A stretch of 29,525 bases of DNA from an uncultured Pseudomonadota bacterium (GTDB lineage: Bacteria; Pseudomonadota; Gammaproteobacteria; Steroidobacterales; Steroidobacteraceae). The stretch lies in NCBI GenBank assembly GCA_903890265.1, contig CAITAM010000501.1, positions 1 to 29,525 of the forward strand, given 5' to 3'. Shown in pieces: positions 16,240-23,261 of this stretch (positions are counted from its first letter, which is position 1; each line of letters begins with the position of its first letter). The notes beneath the pieces were generated by a model. It made no database searches, had not been told where the DNA came from, and saw only the letters and a program-made list of their open reading frames with translations. The translations under genes were made by a program, and so were the position numbers.

Positions 16240-16683
16240 TCAGGGTCCGGTGGCGGACGCCGGTCGCACCGGAATGTCGACCCGCACGAGGCCGGCTTTG
16301 GCAAAGCGCAGGATCACGGTCAGCCGGTCGCCGGGCCGCAAGGGCCCCTTCAGGCCCATCACCATCAGGTGCGAGCCCTCCGGCTCGAGCGTCGTCTGCG
16401 CACCGGCGGGCACGCGCAGGTCGCTGTCCCGCATCTGGTAAACGCCGTTCACGAGCTCGGTGACGTGTGCCTCGACGGAGGCCGCCTGCGGGCTCGTCGC
16501 CGCCAGCAGCCGATCGGCGACGTTGCTGCGGTTGCGCAGGATGCCGTAGGCGGCGGCGACCGACTGCCCGGGTGGTGTCGCCCGGACCCACGCATTGGCG
16601 AACTCCATGGCCGGGGCGGCAGCCGCCAGTGCCGGCACGCCGGCGAGCAGCGTCGCCAGCAGCATCCGGGCGGCCCTGATCAT
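16240..16683 (-). CDS. Periplasmic copper chaperone PCu(A)C
   Basis: This 147-residue protein has a signal peptide (about 1-23, ending LAAAAP) and a DUF461/PCu(A)C cupredoxin-like domain. The copper ligands are in place: H73, M84, H105 and M107, spaced H-x10-M-x20-H-x-M, close to the known H/M-x10-M-x21-H-x-M motif. HLMVMGL is diagnostic. Characterised relatives carry Cu(I) to the CuA site of cytochrome oxidase, often with Sco. No cytochrome oxidase or Sco genes are nearby. The start overlaps the stop of the upstream hydrolase as ATGA, so the two are probably co-translated. Confidence 0.92.
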   Translation of the reverse strand: MIRAARMLLATLLAGVPALAAAAPAMEFANAWVRATPPGQSVAAAYGILRNRSNVADRLLAATSPQAASVEAHVTELVNGVYQMRDSDLRVPAGAQTTLEPEGSHLMVMGLKGPLRPGDRLTVILRFAKAGLVRVDIPVRPASATGP

Positions 16684-17588
16684 CGGGTGCCCGCCGCGTA
16701 GCCAGCAGCGACACCGTCCGTCGCGGCGGGCACCCGACTGACGAACCGGGCCAGCGCGGCGATGACGGGATCCGCGGCACGGCGGGTGGCAATGAAGCGG
16801 GTCAAAACCGCACCGTGATCCTCGCCTTCCAGGTAATGCACCTCCACCGGCGCGCCGGCACGCTGCAGGGCCGCGGCCAGGTGCTCGGTATTGCGCGGCC
16901 AGACGGTCTGATCGCTGCGCCCGTGAACCAGGAATACCGGCATGCCGGTCGACCTGACGAAATTGATCGGCTGGGACGCGGGGTAGGCTTCGGGCGGGCC
17001 GAAATAATCCTTGAGGTCGTCATCCGTCAGCGGCAGGAAGTCGTAGGGCCCGGCAATGCCGACGAGCCCCTGCACCGGCGACCCGCCTGCGCGCTGGACC
17101 CAGCGCTGGTCAAGGCTCGCCAGCGCCGCCAGCTGCGCACCGGCCGAGTGCCCCATGAGCACGACGCGCCGTGGATCACCACCCCACTCCGTGGCATGCG
17201 CCTGAACTAAGGCGATCGTGGCGGCGACGTCTGCCATCGCCGCCTCCATGCGGACGCTCGGGTACAGCCGGTAATTGCCCAGCACCACGACCGCTCCGCT
17301 GCGCACCAGCGTCTCGCCGACGAAGCGGTACTGGTCCTTGTCGCCAAATGACCACCGCCCGCCGTGCCAGAAGATCACGACCGGCCGTTTCGGCCCCTCC
17401 GACGCGCGGCCGTAGACGCTAAGGCGCTGGGCAGGATCGGTACCGTACGCAAGCTCCAGTCCCGCGGTAGGCTCGCCCCACAACCGGTCCGGCAAGTTCG
17501 CCGCAAAGAGCAGCGCGTCCGACGAGCGGGAGGCGGCGTACAGCCCACCGGCGAGAAGCCCCAGCAGCAGGACGACGACCCGGATCAT
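16680..17588 (-). CDS. Exported or membrane-anchored alpha/beta hydrolase (esterase-like)
   Basis: This 302-residue protein starts at the ATG at 17588, which overlaps the stop of the zincin-like gene as ATGA; the longer Arg-rich reading upstream is a shadow of that gene. An N-terminal hydrophobic segment (VVVLLLGLLAGGLYAA, about 3-19) is a signal peptide or anchor. The oxyanion motif HGG (WHGGRW) is followed by nucleophile S148 in GHSAG, D226 in HGRSDQTVW and H258 in EGEDHGAV, giving a complete triad. It resembles the carboxylesterase/BD-FAE-like hydrolases related to hormone-sensitive lipase and kynurenine formamidase. The substrate is unknown. The export signal and coupling to a periplasmic copper chaperone suggest work in the envelope. 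Confidence 0.88.
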   Translation of the reverse strand: MIRVVVLLLGLLAGGLYAASRSSDALLFAANLPDRLWGEPTAGLELAYGTDPAQRLSVYGRASEGPKRPVVIFWHGGRWSFGDKDQYRFVGETLVRSGAVVVLGNYRLYPSVRMEAAMADVAATIALVQAHATEWGGDPRRVVLMGHSAGAQLAALASLDQRWVQRAGGSPVQGLVGIAGPYDFLPLTDDDLKDYFGPPEAYPASQPINFVRSTGMPVFLVHGRSDQTVWPRNTEHLAAALQRAGAPVEVHYLEGEDHGAVLTRFIATRRAADPVIAALARFVSRVPAATDGVAAGYAAGTR

Positions 17589-18094
17589 GTCGCACCGGCA
17601 CCGCGATCGAGATCGAGAACCCAGCCATACGCCCCACGGCGGACGAGACCGCGCACGGCGAGGTACTCGGCGGCCTCGGCCGCATCGGCCTCGAACCACG
17701 CGCGCGCTGACCCCAGCCTGAAGGTGTACCCCCAGGCGTCCATGTCCGCCATCATCGCCGCCGAGCCGTAACCCGCCAGTTGCTCAGCAAGCAGGATCTG
17801 CAGGTAACAGACCGCATCCTCCTCCGCGTAATCGCCGCCGGCATCCCCGACAAGGCGCGCGCGCCGTTCAGGCCCCATGACGATTGCATGAGCCGCCTCG
17901 TGGAAAACCGAATGCAGTGGGGTATCGGCGCGCACGAAAACCCGATTCGCGACCAGCCCCGCCTCGGATTCACCCCAGTAGGAGGCGGTAATGGCCGAAT
18001 CCTCCGGCAGCACCTCGAGCGCAAGCCCGTACGCGGCCAGCAGTGCGCCGACCGCCCGGCGATCAACGGCACGAAGTTCCGTGACGGATGCCAT
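17585..18094 (-). CDS. Small zincin-like protein with HEAAH motif, function unknown
   Basis: This 169-residue protein has no signal peptide or membrane segment. It contains a compact metallopeptidase-type motif HEAAH at 65-69 (SVFHEAAHAIVM), with a nearby acidic pair E91-E92 (YAEEDAVCYLQILLAE) that could supply a third zinc ligand. This resembles small gluzincin-like domains. It precedes the alpha/beta hydrolase with an ATGA overlap and follows lptE by 15 bp. I do not recognise a named family. Proteolysis is an inference from the motif, and a structural zinc site remains possible. The start ATG at 18094 lies directly behind a short GC hairpin that occupies the ribosome-binding region. Confidence 0.8.
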   Translation of the reverse strand: MASVTELRAVDRRAVGALLAAYGLALEVLPEDSAITASYWGESEAGLVANRVFVRADTPLHSVFHEAAHAIVMGPERRARLVGDAGGDYAEEDAVCYLQILLAEQLAGYGSAAMMADMDAWGYTFRLGSARAWFEADAAEAAEYLAVRGLVRRGAYGWVLDLDRGAGAT

Positions 18095-18107
18095 CAGGGC
18101 CGCCCTG
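18095..18107 (-). repeat. 13-base GC-rich dyad immediately before the zincin-like start codon
   Basis: CAGGGCCGCCCTG on the plus strand is a perfect dyad apart from its centre base. In the transcript it would form a hairpin touching the AUG at 18094 and covering the only purine-rich stretch that could act as a ribosome binding site. It may lower or couple translation of the accessory genes behind lptE. No T-run follows, so it is not a standard terminator. Confidence 0.35.
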
Positions 18108-18109
18108 CC

Positions 18110-18595
18110 TCAGAGTGCTGCGAGGCGCCGGACAATCCGCTCAGCAAGGTCGCGGGCCAGTGCCTCGCGGACAATGAGCTCTTCATGCTCCTCGGCGAGC
18201 TGCGCTGATTCCGTGTAGGCAATGATGCGGGACGCCGATATCTCGGTGGCGGGCAGGACCTCTTTTCCGTCCAGCGTGACCCGGTAGGTGGCGTTGTAGA
18301 ATATCTCGTATTCGGTCGGGACGTTACGCACGGAGACCGACAGCACGCGCCGGCCGGGCTCGTCGCGCACGAGCTCGAGCACCGGACCGTTCGCCGCCTG
18401 CGCGCGCATCGTCGCCCCCGCTTCGACGAGCGCTGTCGCGAGAGCGGCATGCAGGTCGGAGAATCCGTCCGGGTAGGAGAACTGCAGGTTGCGGTAGGCA
18501 GGTGCGAGCGGGCTCGTATCCTTCAGATGGAACCCGCATGCCGCGAGCAGGATCGCGGCCAGCATCCCTGCCGCCCCGGTCGCAGCCCGGCGCAT
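18110..18595 (-). CDS. lptE: LPS-assembly lipoprotein LptE
   Basis: This 161-residue lipoprotein has a signal sequence ending in the lipobox LLAAC, with lipidated Cys20, followed by the family-typical GFHLKDTSPLAPAYRNL. LptE is the outer-membrane plug that works with LptD to insert LPS. The rest matches the LptE pattern: an ALVEAGATMRAQ helix, the segment LSVSVRNVPTEYEIFYNATY, and a C-terminal helix ending AERIVRRLAAL. It is a little shorter than E. coli LptE. Its start overlaps the leuS stop by one base (TGATG), the normal leuS-lptE junction. Confidence 0.95.
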   Translation of the reverse strand: MRRAATGAAGMLAAILLAACGFHLKDTSPLAPAYRNLQFSYPDGFSDLHAALATALVEAGATMRAQAANGPVLELVRDEPGRRVLSVSVRNVPTEYEIFYNATYRVTLDGKEVLPATEISASRIIAYTESAQLAEEHEELIVREALARDLAERIVRRLAAL

Positions 18596-21186
18596 CAGAC
18601 AACCACGTTCACGAGCTTGCCCGGGACAAAAATCAGCTTGCGGATGGGCTTTCCCGCAATGAACTTCTGCACCGTCGGGTCGGCGAGAGCCGCGGCCTCC
18701 GCGGCTTTCTCATCCGCATCCGCCGGTACCGAGGCCTGGCCGCGCAGCTTGCCGTTGACCTGCAGCACCAGCGTATACGAGTCCTGCGCAAGCGCGGACG
18801 GATCCGCCGCGGGCCAGGCCTCGTCGATGAGCGCCCCGGAGTGCCCCAGTGCGTGCCACAGCCCGTGGGTAGCGTGAGGCACGATCGGCGACAGACTGAT
18901 GACGGCGAACTCGTAAAGTTCCTGCAGCACCGCCCTGCCCTGCTCGCTGGTGTCAGTAAATTTCGACGCGGCGTTCAGCAATTCCATGACGGCCGCGATC
19001 GCCGTGTTGAGCACCCGTCGCCGGCCGATGTCATCGGTGACCTTCGCCAGAGTCTGGTGCGCCATCCGGCGCAGCGCTTTCTGCCCCTCGGTGAGGGCGC
19101 CCGGCTGCAGTGCGACAACCGGACCGGCGCTCACGTGGGTGTGGACCAGCTTCCAAAGCCGCTTGAGGAAGCGGAAGCTGCCCTCCACGCCTTCATCGGA
19201 CCACTCGAGCGACTGCTCGGGCGGCGCGGCAAACATCATGAAGAGGCGGGCGGTGTCAGCACCGTACTTGGCGATGATGGCCTGCGGGTCGACGCCATTG
19301 GCTTTCGACTTTGACATCGTACCGAAGCCATCGTACTCCACCGGCTCACCGTCCGCTTTCAGCACCTGGCCGACGCGTACACCGCTGGAGTCCAGCTTCA
19401 CCTCGATATCGGCGGGATTGAAATACTGGATTCGCCCGGCGGCGGGCTTGCGGTAGTAAATCTCGTTAAGGACCATGCCCTGCGTCAGCAGATTGGCAAA
19501 CGGCTCGTCGACGCCGACGAGCTTGAGGTCACGCATGACCTTCGTCCAGAAGCGCGAGTAAAGCAGATGCAGAATCGCGTGCTCGATGCCGCCGATGTAC
19601 TGGTCCACCGGCAGCCAGTAATTGACCCGGTCGTCGACCATCTGCTGCGCGTCCGCCGACGCATAGCGCAGGAAATACCAGGAAGAGTCGACGAAGGTGT
19701 CCATCGTGTCGGTTTCGCGACGCGCCGCGCGCCCGCAGCGGGGGCACGTGCACTCAACAAACGACGCGGTCTTCGCGAGCGGGTTGCCACTGCCGTCGGG
19801 AACCAGGTCCTCCGGCAACACCACCGGCAGGTCGCTGTCCGGCACCGGGACGTCGCCGCACTGCTCGCAGTGGATCAGCGGAATCGGGCAGCCCCAGTAG
19901 CGCTGCCGCGAGATACCCCAGTCGCGCAGCCGCCATTGGACCTGCTTGCCGCCCAGACCCTTGGCACCCAGCTCGCCGGCAAAGCGGTCTATCGCCTCCG
20001 CGGATGAGAGGCCGTCATACCCGCCGGAATTCACGAGCCTGCCGTGTTCCCCGTACCAGGGCTGCCAGACCGTGTCGTCGTAGGGCTGGCCGGCAACGTC
20101 GATGACCTGGCGTATCGGGAGACCGTACTTGCGGGCAAAGGCGAAGTCGCGCTCGTCGTGCCCCGGAACGCCCATCACGGCGCCCTCGCCGTAACCCATG
20201 AGCACGTAATTGCCGACCCAGACTGGCAGCGCGCTGCCGGTCAGCGGGTGCGCCACCGTGAGTCCGGTGTCCATGCCCTTCTTATCGAGCGTCGCGAGGT
20301 CCGCCTCCATGACAGAGCCCTGCTTGCACTCGTCGACGAACGCGGCCAGCGCCGGGGTCGACTTGGCTGCGTGCGTCGCGAGCGGATGCTCGGCCGCCAC
20401 CGCGACAAAGGTCGTTCCCATGAGGGTATCCGCACGGGTGGTAAATACCTTGAGCTCACCGCGTACGCCGCCGACGTCGTAGGTGAAGGCCACGTTCATG
20501 CCCTCGCTGCGGCCGATCCAGTTAGCCTGCATCAGCTTCACGCGCTCGGGCCAGCCCGGCAGCGCGTCCAGTGAGGACAGCAGTTCCGGGGCGTACTTCG
20601 TGATCCCGAGGTAATACATCGGGATCTCACGCTTCTCGACCACCGCACCCGTGCGCCAGCCCTTGCCGTCGATTACCTGCTCGTTGGCGAGCACCGTCTG
20701 GTCCACCGGGTCCCAATTGACGCTGCCGGTCTTCTTGTAGGCGATCCCGGCCTCAAGCATCCGCAGGAACAACCACTGGTTCCAGCGGTAATACTCGGGC
20801 CTGCAGGTCGCCACCTCGCGTGACCAGTCGAGAGCGAAGCCCAGCGACTGCAGCTGACGCTTCATGTACGCGATGTTGTCGTAGGTCCAGCGCGCTGGCG
20901 GCACGTTGTTCTGCATGGCCGCGTTTTCCGCCGGCAGCCCGAATGCGTCCCAGCCCATGGGCTGCAATACGTTGTGGCCACGCATGCGCATGAAACGAGA
21001 GAGCACGTCGCCGATGGTGTAGTTCCGCACGTGGCCCATGTGCAGCCGCCCGGACGGATACGGGAACATCGACAGGCAGTAGTACTTGGGCCGGCTCGCG
21101 TCTTCGCGCGCCGTGAACGACTGCGCGTCCAGCCAGTATTTCTGCGCCTCGGCCTCGACAGCCGCCGGGTTGTAGCGTTCTTCCAT
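18595..21186 (-). CDS. leuS: Leucyl-tRNA synthetase
   Basis: This 863-residue class I synthetase is of normal bacterial LeuRS length. Features in order: HMGH signature at 49-52 (PSGRLHMGHVRNY); CP1 editing domain with TTRADTLMGTTF near 250 and GVPGHDERDFAFA near 340; zinc-type cysteine pairs CEQC and CPRC; then the KMSKS-equivalent TMSKSK at 623-628, where the first lysine is Thr but the catalytic second Lys (K626) is kept. The C-terminus is the usual tRNA-binding domain. It charges tRNA-Leu in the cytosol. It begins the leuS-lptE unit after a 121-bp gap behind the fumarase gene, so a promoter probably lies there, though only a weak TATCCT-like -10 is visible. Confidence 0.98.
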   Translation of the reverse strand: MEERYNPAAVEAEAQKYWLDAQSFTAREDASRPKYYCLSMFPYPSGRLHMGHVRNYTIGDVLSRFMRMRGHNVLQPMGWDAFGLPAENAAMQNNVPPARWTYDNIAYMKRQLQSLGFALDWSREVATCRPEYYRWNQWLFLRMLEAGIAYKKTGSVNWDPVDQTVLANEQVIDGKGWRTGAVVEKREIPMYYLGITKYAPELLSSLDALPGWPERVKLMQANWIGRSEGMNVAFTYDVGGVRGELKVFTTRADTLMGTTFVAVAAEHPLATHAAKSTPALAAFVDECKQGSVMEADLATLDKKGMDTGLTVAHPLTGSALPVWVGNYVLMGYGEGAVMGVPGHDERDFAFARKYGLPIRQVIDVAGQPYDDTVWQPWYGEHGRLVNSGGYDGLSSAEAIDRFAGELGAKGLGGKQVQWRLRDWGISRQRYWGCPIPLIHCEQCGDVPVPDSDLPVVLPEDLVPDGSGNPLAKTASFVECTCPRCGRAARRETDTMDTFVDSSWYFLRYASADAQQMVDDRVNYWLPVDQYIGGIEHAILHLLYSRFWTKVMRDLKLVGVDEPFANLLTQGMVLNEIYYRKPAAGRIQYFNPADIEVKLDSSGVRVGQVLKADGEPVEYDGFGTMSKSKANGVDPQAIIAKYGADTARLFMMFAAPPEQSLEWSDEGVEGSFRFLKRLWKLVHTHVSAGPVVALQPGALTEGQKALRRMAHQTLAKVTDDIGRRRVLNTAIAAVMELLNAASKFTDTSEQGRAVLQELYEFAVISLSPIVPHATHGLWHALGHSGALIDEAWPAADPSALAQDSYTLVLQVNGKLRGQASVPADADEKAAEAAALADPTVQKFIAGKPIRKLIFVPGKLVNVVV

Positions 21187-21307
21187 GGGCGATGCTCTTC
21201 CGGGCCCCTCGATCGGGGCTTTCCTGGGACGGGTTCAGCCGCCAAGGATACCGGAAAGCGACCGCCGATCGGGACGTCGACGGCGACCCGCCGGTGACAC
21301 CGGAGCC

Positions 21308-22843
21308 TCAGCCGGCCACGACGGGAATGGCTACGTGTCGGCCCTTCCAGGCCGCCGGGCCGGATGCGTGCACGGACTCCCCCTTGGTCGTCACCGCAAC
21401 CGTCACCGGCATGTCCTGAACTTCGAACTCATACACCGCTTCCATGCCGAGTTCCGGGAACGCCACGACCCGGCTGGCCCGGATCGCGCGAGCGACGAGA
21501 AAGGCCGCGCCGCCCACGGCGATCAGGTACGCGGCGCCGTGCCTGGCGATCACGTCAACCGCCTCCTCGCCGCGCTCGGCCTTGCCAATCATTGCCAGCA
21601 GACCGGCTTTACCGAGCATGGTTTCGGTAAAGCGATCCATGCGATTGGCAGTCGTCGGACCCGCCGGTCCGACGACCTCGTGCCCGACCGGATCCACCGG
21701 GCCAACGTAGTAGATGACGCGATTTTCGAAGGAAAGCCCTTCCGGCAGCGGCTCGCCAGCCTCCAGCAACGCACAGATGCGCTTGTGGGCCGCGTCCCGG
21801 CCTGTCAAGAGCTTGCCGGAGACCAGCAGGCGCTCACCCGCACGCCAGGTCGCCATCTCCTCCCGGGTGAGGCCGTCGAGCGACACCCGCCTGACCGAAT
21901 TGTCTGGCGCCCAGTCGACCTTGGGCCAGCGGGACAGATCGGGGACGGGCAGCACCGCACGCCCGGAACCGTCGAGAGTGAAATGCACGTGGCGGGTAGC
22001 CGCGCAGTTGGGGATCACCGCCACGGGCAGCGAAGCGGCATGGGTCGGGTAGTCGCGGATTTTGACGTCGAGCAGCGTGGTGAGGCCGCCGAGCCCCTGT
22101 GCACCGATGCCGAGCGCATTGACGCGGTCGACGATCTCGAGTCGAAGCTTCTCGAGCGGCGTCTGCGCGCCGCGCGCGCGCAGGACCGGCAGGTCGATCG
22201 GCTCCATCAGGGACTCCTTTGCGAGCACCATCGCGTGCTCAGCCGTTCCGCCAATGCCGATGCCCAGCATTCCCGGCGGACACCAGCCTGCCCCCATCTC
22301 GGGCACCACGGACAGTACCCAGTCCGCGACGGAATCGGATGGGTTGAGCATGGCGAAGTGAGCCTTGTTCTCCGAACCGCCGCCCTTTGCGGCAACCGTT
22401 ATGTCGATCGCATCACCGGGCACCAATTCCACGTGCGTGACCGCGGGCGTATTGTCCCGTGTATTGACGCGCTTGAACGCAGGATCAGCGACAATCGAGG
22501 CCCGCAGCCGGTTTTCAGGCAACTGATAGGCGCGCCGCACGCCTTCGTTGACCAGGTCCGCCAGACCCATCCCCTCGTGCCCCGCCATGTCGATGCGCGC
22601 ACCCAGTCCGACCTTGACGAAAGCGACCACGATGCCCGTGTCCTGACAGAGCGGCCGATGTCCCTCGGCACACAGCCGCGAGTTCGTCAGGATCTGCGCG
22701 ATGGCGTCGCGCGCAGCCGGACTCTCCTCCACGGCGTACGCGGCCCCCATCGCATCGATGAAGTCCTGGGGGTGGTAGTACGAGATGAACTGCAGCGCGT
22801 CGGCGACGCTGTCAATCAGATCGGCGGCACGAATGGTCGTCAT
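21308..22843 (-). CDS. fumA: Class I (iron-sulfur) fumarate hydratase
   Basis: This 511-residue protein is a class I fumarase. The three [4Fe-4S] ligands can be assigned to C66 (PLCQDTG), C188 (GWCPPGML) and C280 (NCAATRHVHF), with spacing close to the known E. coli FumA ligands. C-terminal motifs GPTTANRMDRF and HGAAYLIAVGGAA also fit. It hydrates fumarate to L-malate in the citric acid cycle and is oxygen-sensitive through its cluster. It has a strong ribosome binding site (GGAGGAT) and lies alone between a small Cys-rich gene and leuS. The fumA symbol denotes the class rather than a proven ortholog of one E. coli isozyme. Confidence 0.96.
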   Translation of the reverse strand: MTTIRAADLIDSVADALQFISYYHPQDFIDAMGAAYAVEESPAARDAIAQILTNSRLCAEGHRPLCQDTGIVVAFVKVGLGARIDMAGHEGMGLADLVNEGVRRAYQLPENRLRASIVADPAFKRVNTRDNTPAVTHVELVPGDAIDITVAAKGGGSENKAHFAMLNPSDSVADWVLSVVPEMGAGWCPPGMLGIGIGGTAEHAMVLAKESLMEPIDLPVLRARGAQTPLEKLRLEIVDRVNALGIGAQGLGGLTTLLDVKIRDYPTHAASLPVAVIPNCAATRHVHFTLDGSGRAVLPVPDLSRWPKVDWAPDNSVRRVSLDGLTREEMATWRAGERLLVSGKLLTGRDAAHKRICALLEAGEPLPEGLSFENRVIYYVGPVDPVGHEVVGPAGPTTANRMDRFTETMLGKAGLLAMIGKAERGEEAVDVIARHGAAYLIAVGGAAFLVARAIRASRVVAFPELGMEAVYEFEVQDMPVTVAVTTKGESVHASGPAAWKGRHVAIPVVAG

Positions 22844-22921
22844 GGCTGTAATCCTCCGCTACCCCGGATCAAGGGGCGCTCCGCGAAGAATAACCGATGA
22901 CGCCCGGCGGCGGCTCCGTCC

Positions 22922-23188
22922 CTAGACGTCCGGCAGATTGTCGCTCGCGCGTCGGCGCTGAGCGGCAACAGAACGCTGCTCGGCACGGGCATCGGCGCGC
23001 CGGTCGTCGTGGTGCTTGAACTGGCAATCGCAGTCATCAGACCACGGACACTCCAGCAGTGGCAGGCGCGGGGAATGCGAGACAAGGTACCGGCGACCGA
23101 GCAGCGCACGGACCGGCGCGCATGGCGCTTCACCGGCAACGATGGATACCGCACGCCAAGGATGCGTCACTCTGTCTGGTCGGCTCAT
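22922..23188 (-). CDS. Small conserved Cys/His-rich protein, function unknown
   Basis: This 88-residue basic protein has a core, RALLGRRYLVSHSPRLPL, followed by a cluster of possible metal ligands: C47, C53, C55, H59 and H60 in LECPWSDDCDCQFKHHDDRR, with a further C23. I recall similar short proteins ending in a C-x-C then H/K-x-DRR pattern in proteobacteria, so this looks real rather than a chance frame. No antisense gene explains the frame. The start ATG at 23188 has no clear Shine-Dalgarno sequence. A small zinc or iron-sulfur binding protein is plausible, but the function is unknown. Confidence 0.68.
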   Translation of the reverse strand: MSRPDRVTHPWRAVSIVAGEAPCAPVRALLGRRYLVSHSPRLPLLECPWSDDCDCQFKHHDDRRADARAEQRSVAAQRRRASDNLPDV

Positions 23189-23243
23189 TGGCGGATCGTA
23201 CCGGCGTGAGATGACGACTTTGCGTCGCGAATACGGTCGTTAC

Positions 23244-23261
23244 TGTCGCCAATTGGCGTCA
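23244..23261. repeat. 18-base near-perfect palindrome at the lnt stop codon
   Basis: TGTCGCCAATTGGCGTCA has 16 of 18 symmetric positions, with a perfect CGCCAATTGGCG core. It begins inside the lnt stop codon on the minus strand and lies about 55 bases upstream of the small Cys-rich gene. No T-run follows in the direction of transcription, so an intrinsic terminator is unlikely; a regulator operator or RNA-processing hairpin is possible. Confidence 0.4.

Noticed and set aside
21204..21219. GCCCC-TCGATC-GGGGC hairpin in the leuS leader
   Set aside because: The stem is only 5 bp, with no T-run in the minus direction and no leader peptide or T-box features; in such GC-rich sequence it may be chance.
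21291..21303. CCGGTGACACCGG dyad just after the fumarase stop, considered as a terminator
   Set aside because: There is no T-rich tract after the stem, and a 1-3 base loop makes it weak; Rho-dependent termination or readthrough cannot be told apart.
21185..22900. Plus-strand open frame of 571 codons
   Set aside because: It is antisense to the class I fumarase, whose cluster cysteines and conserved motifs are intact on the other strand.
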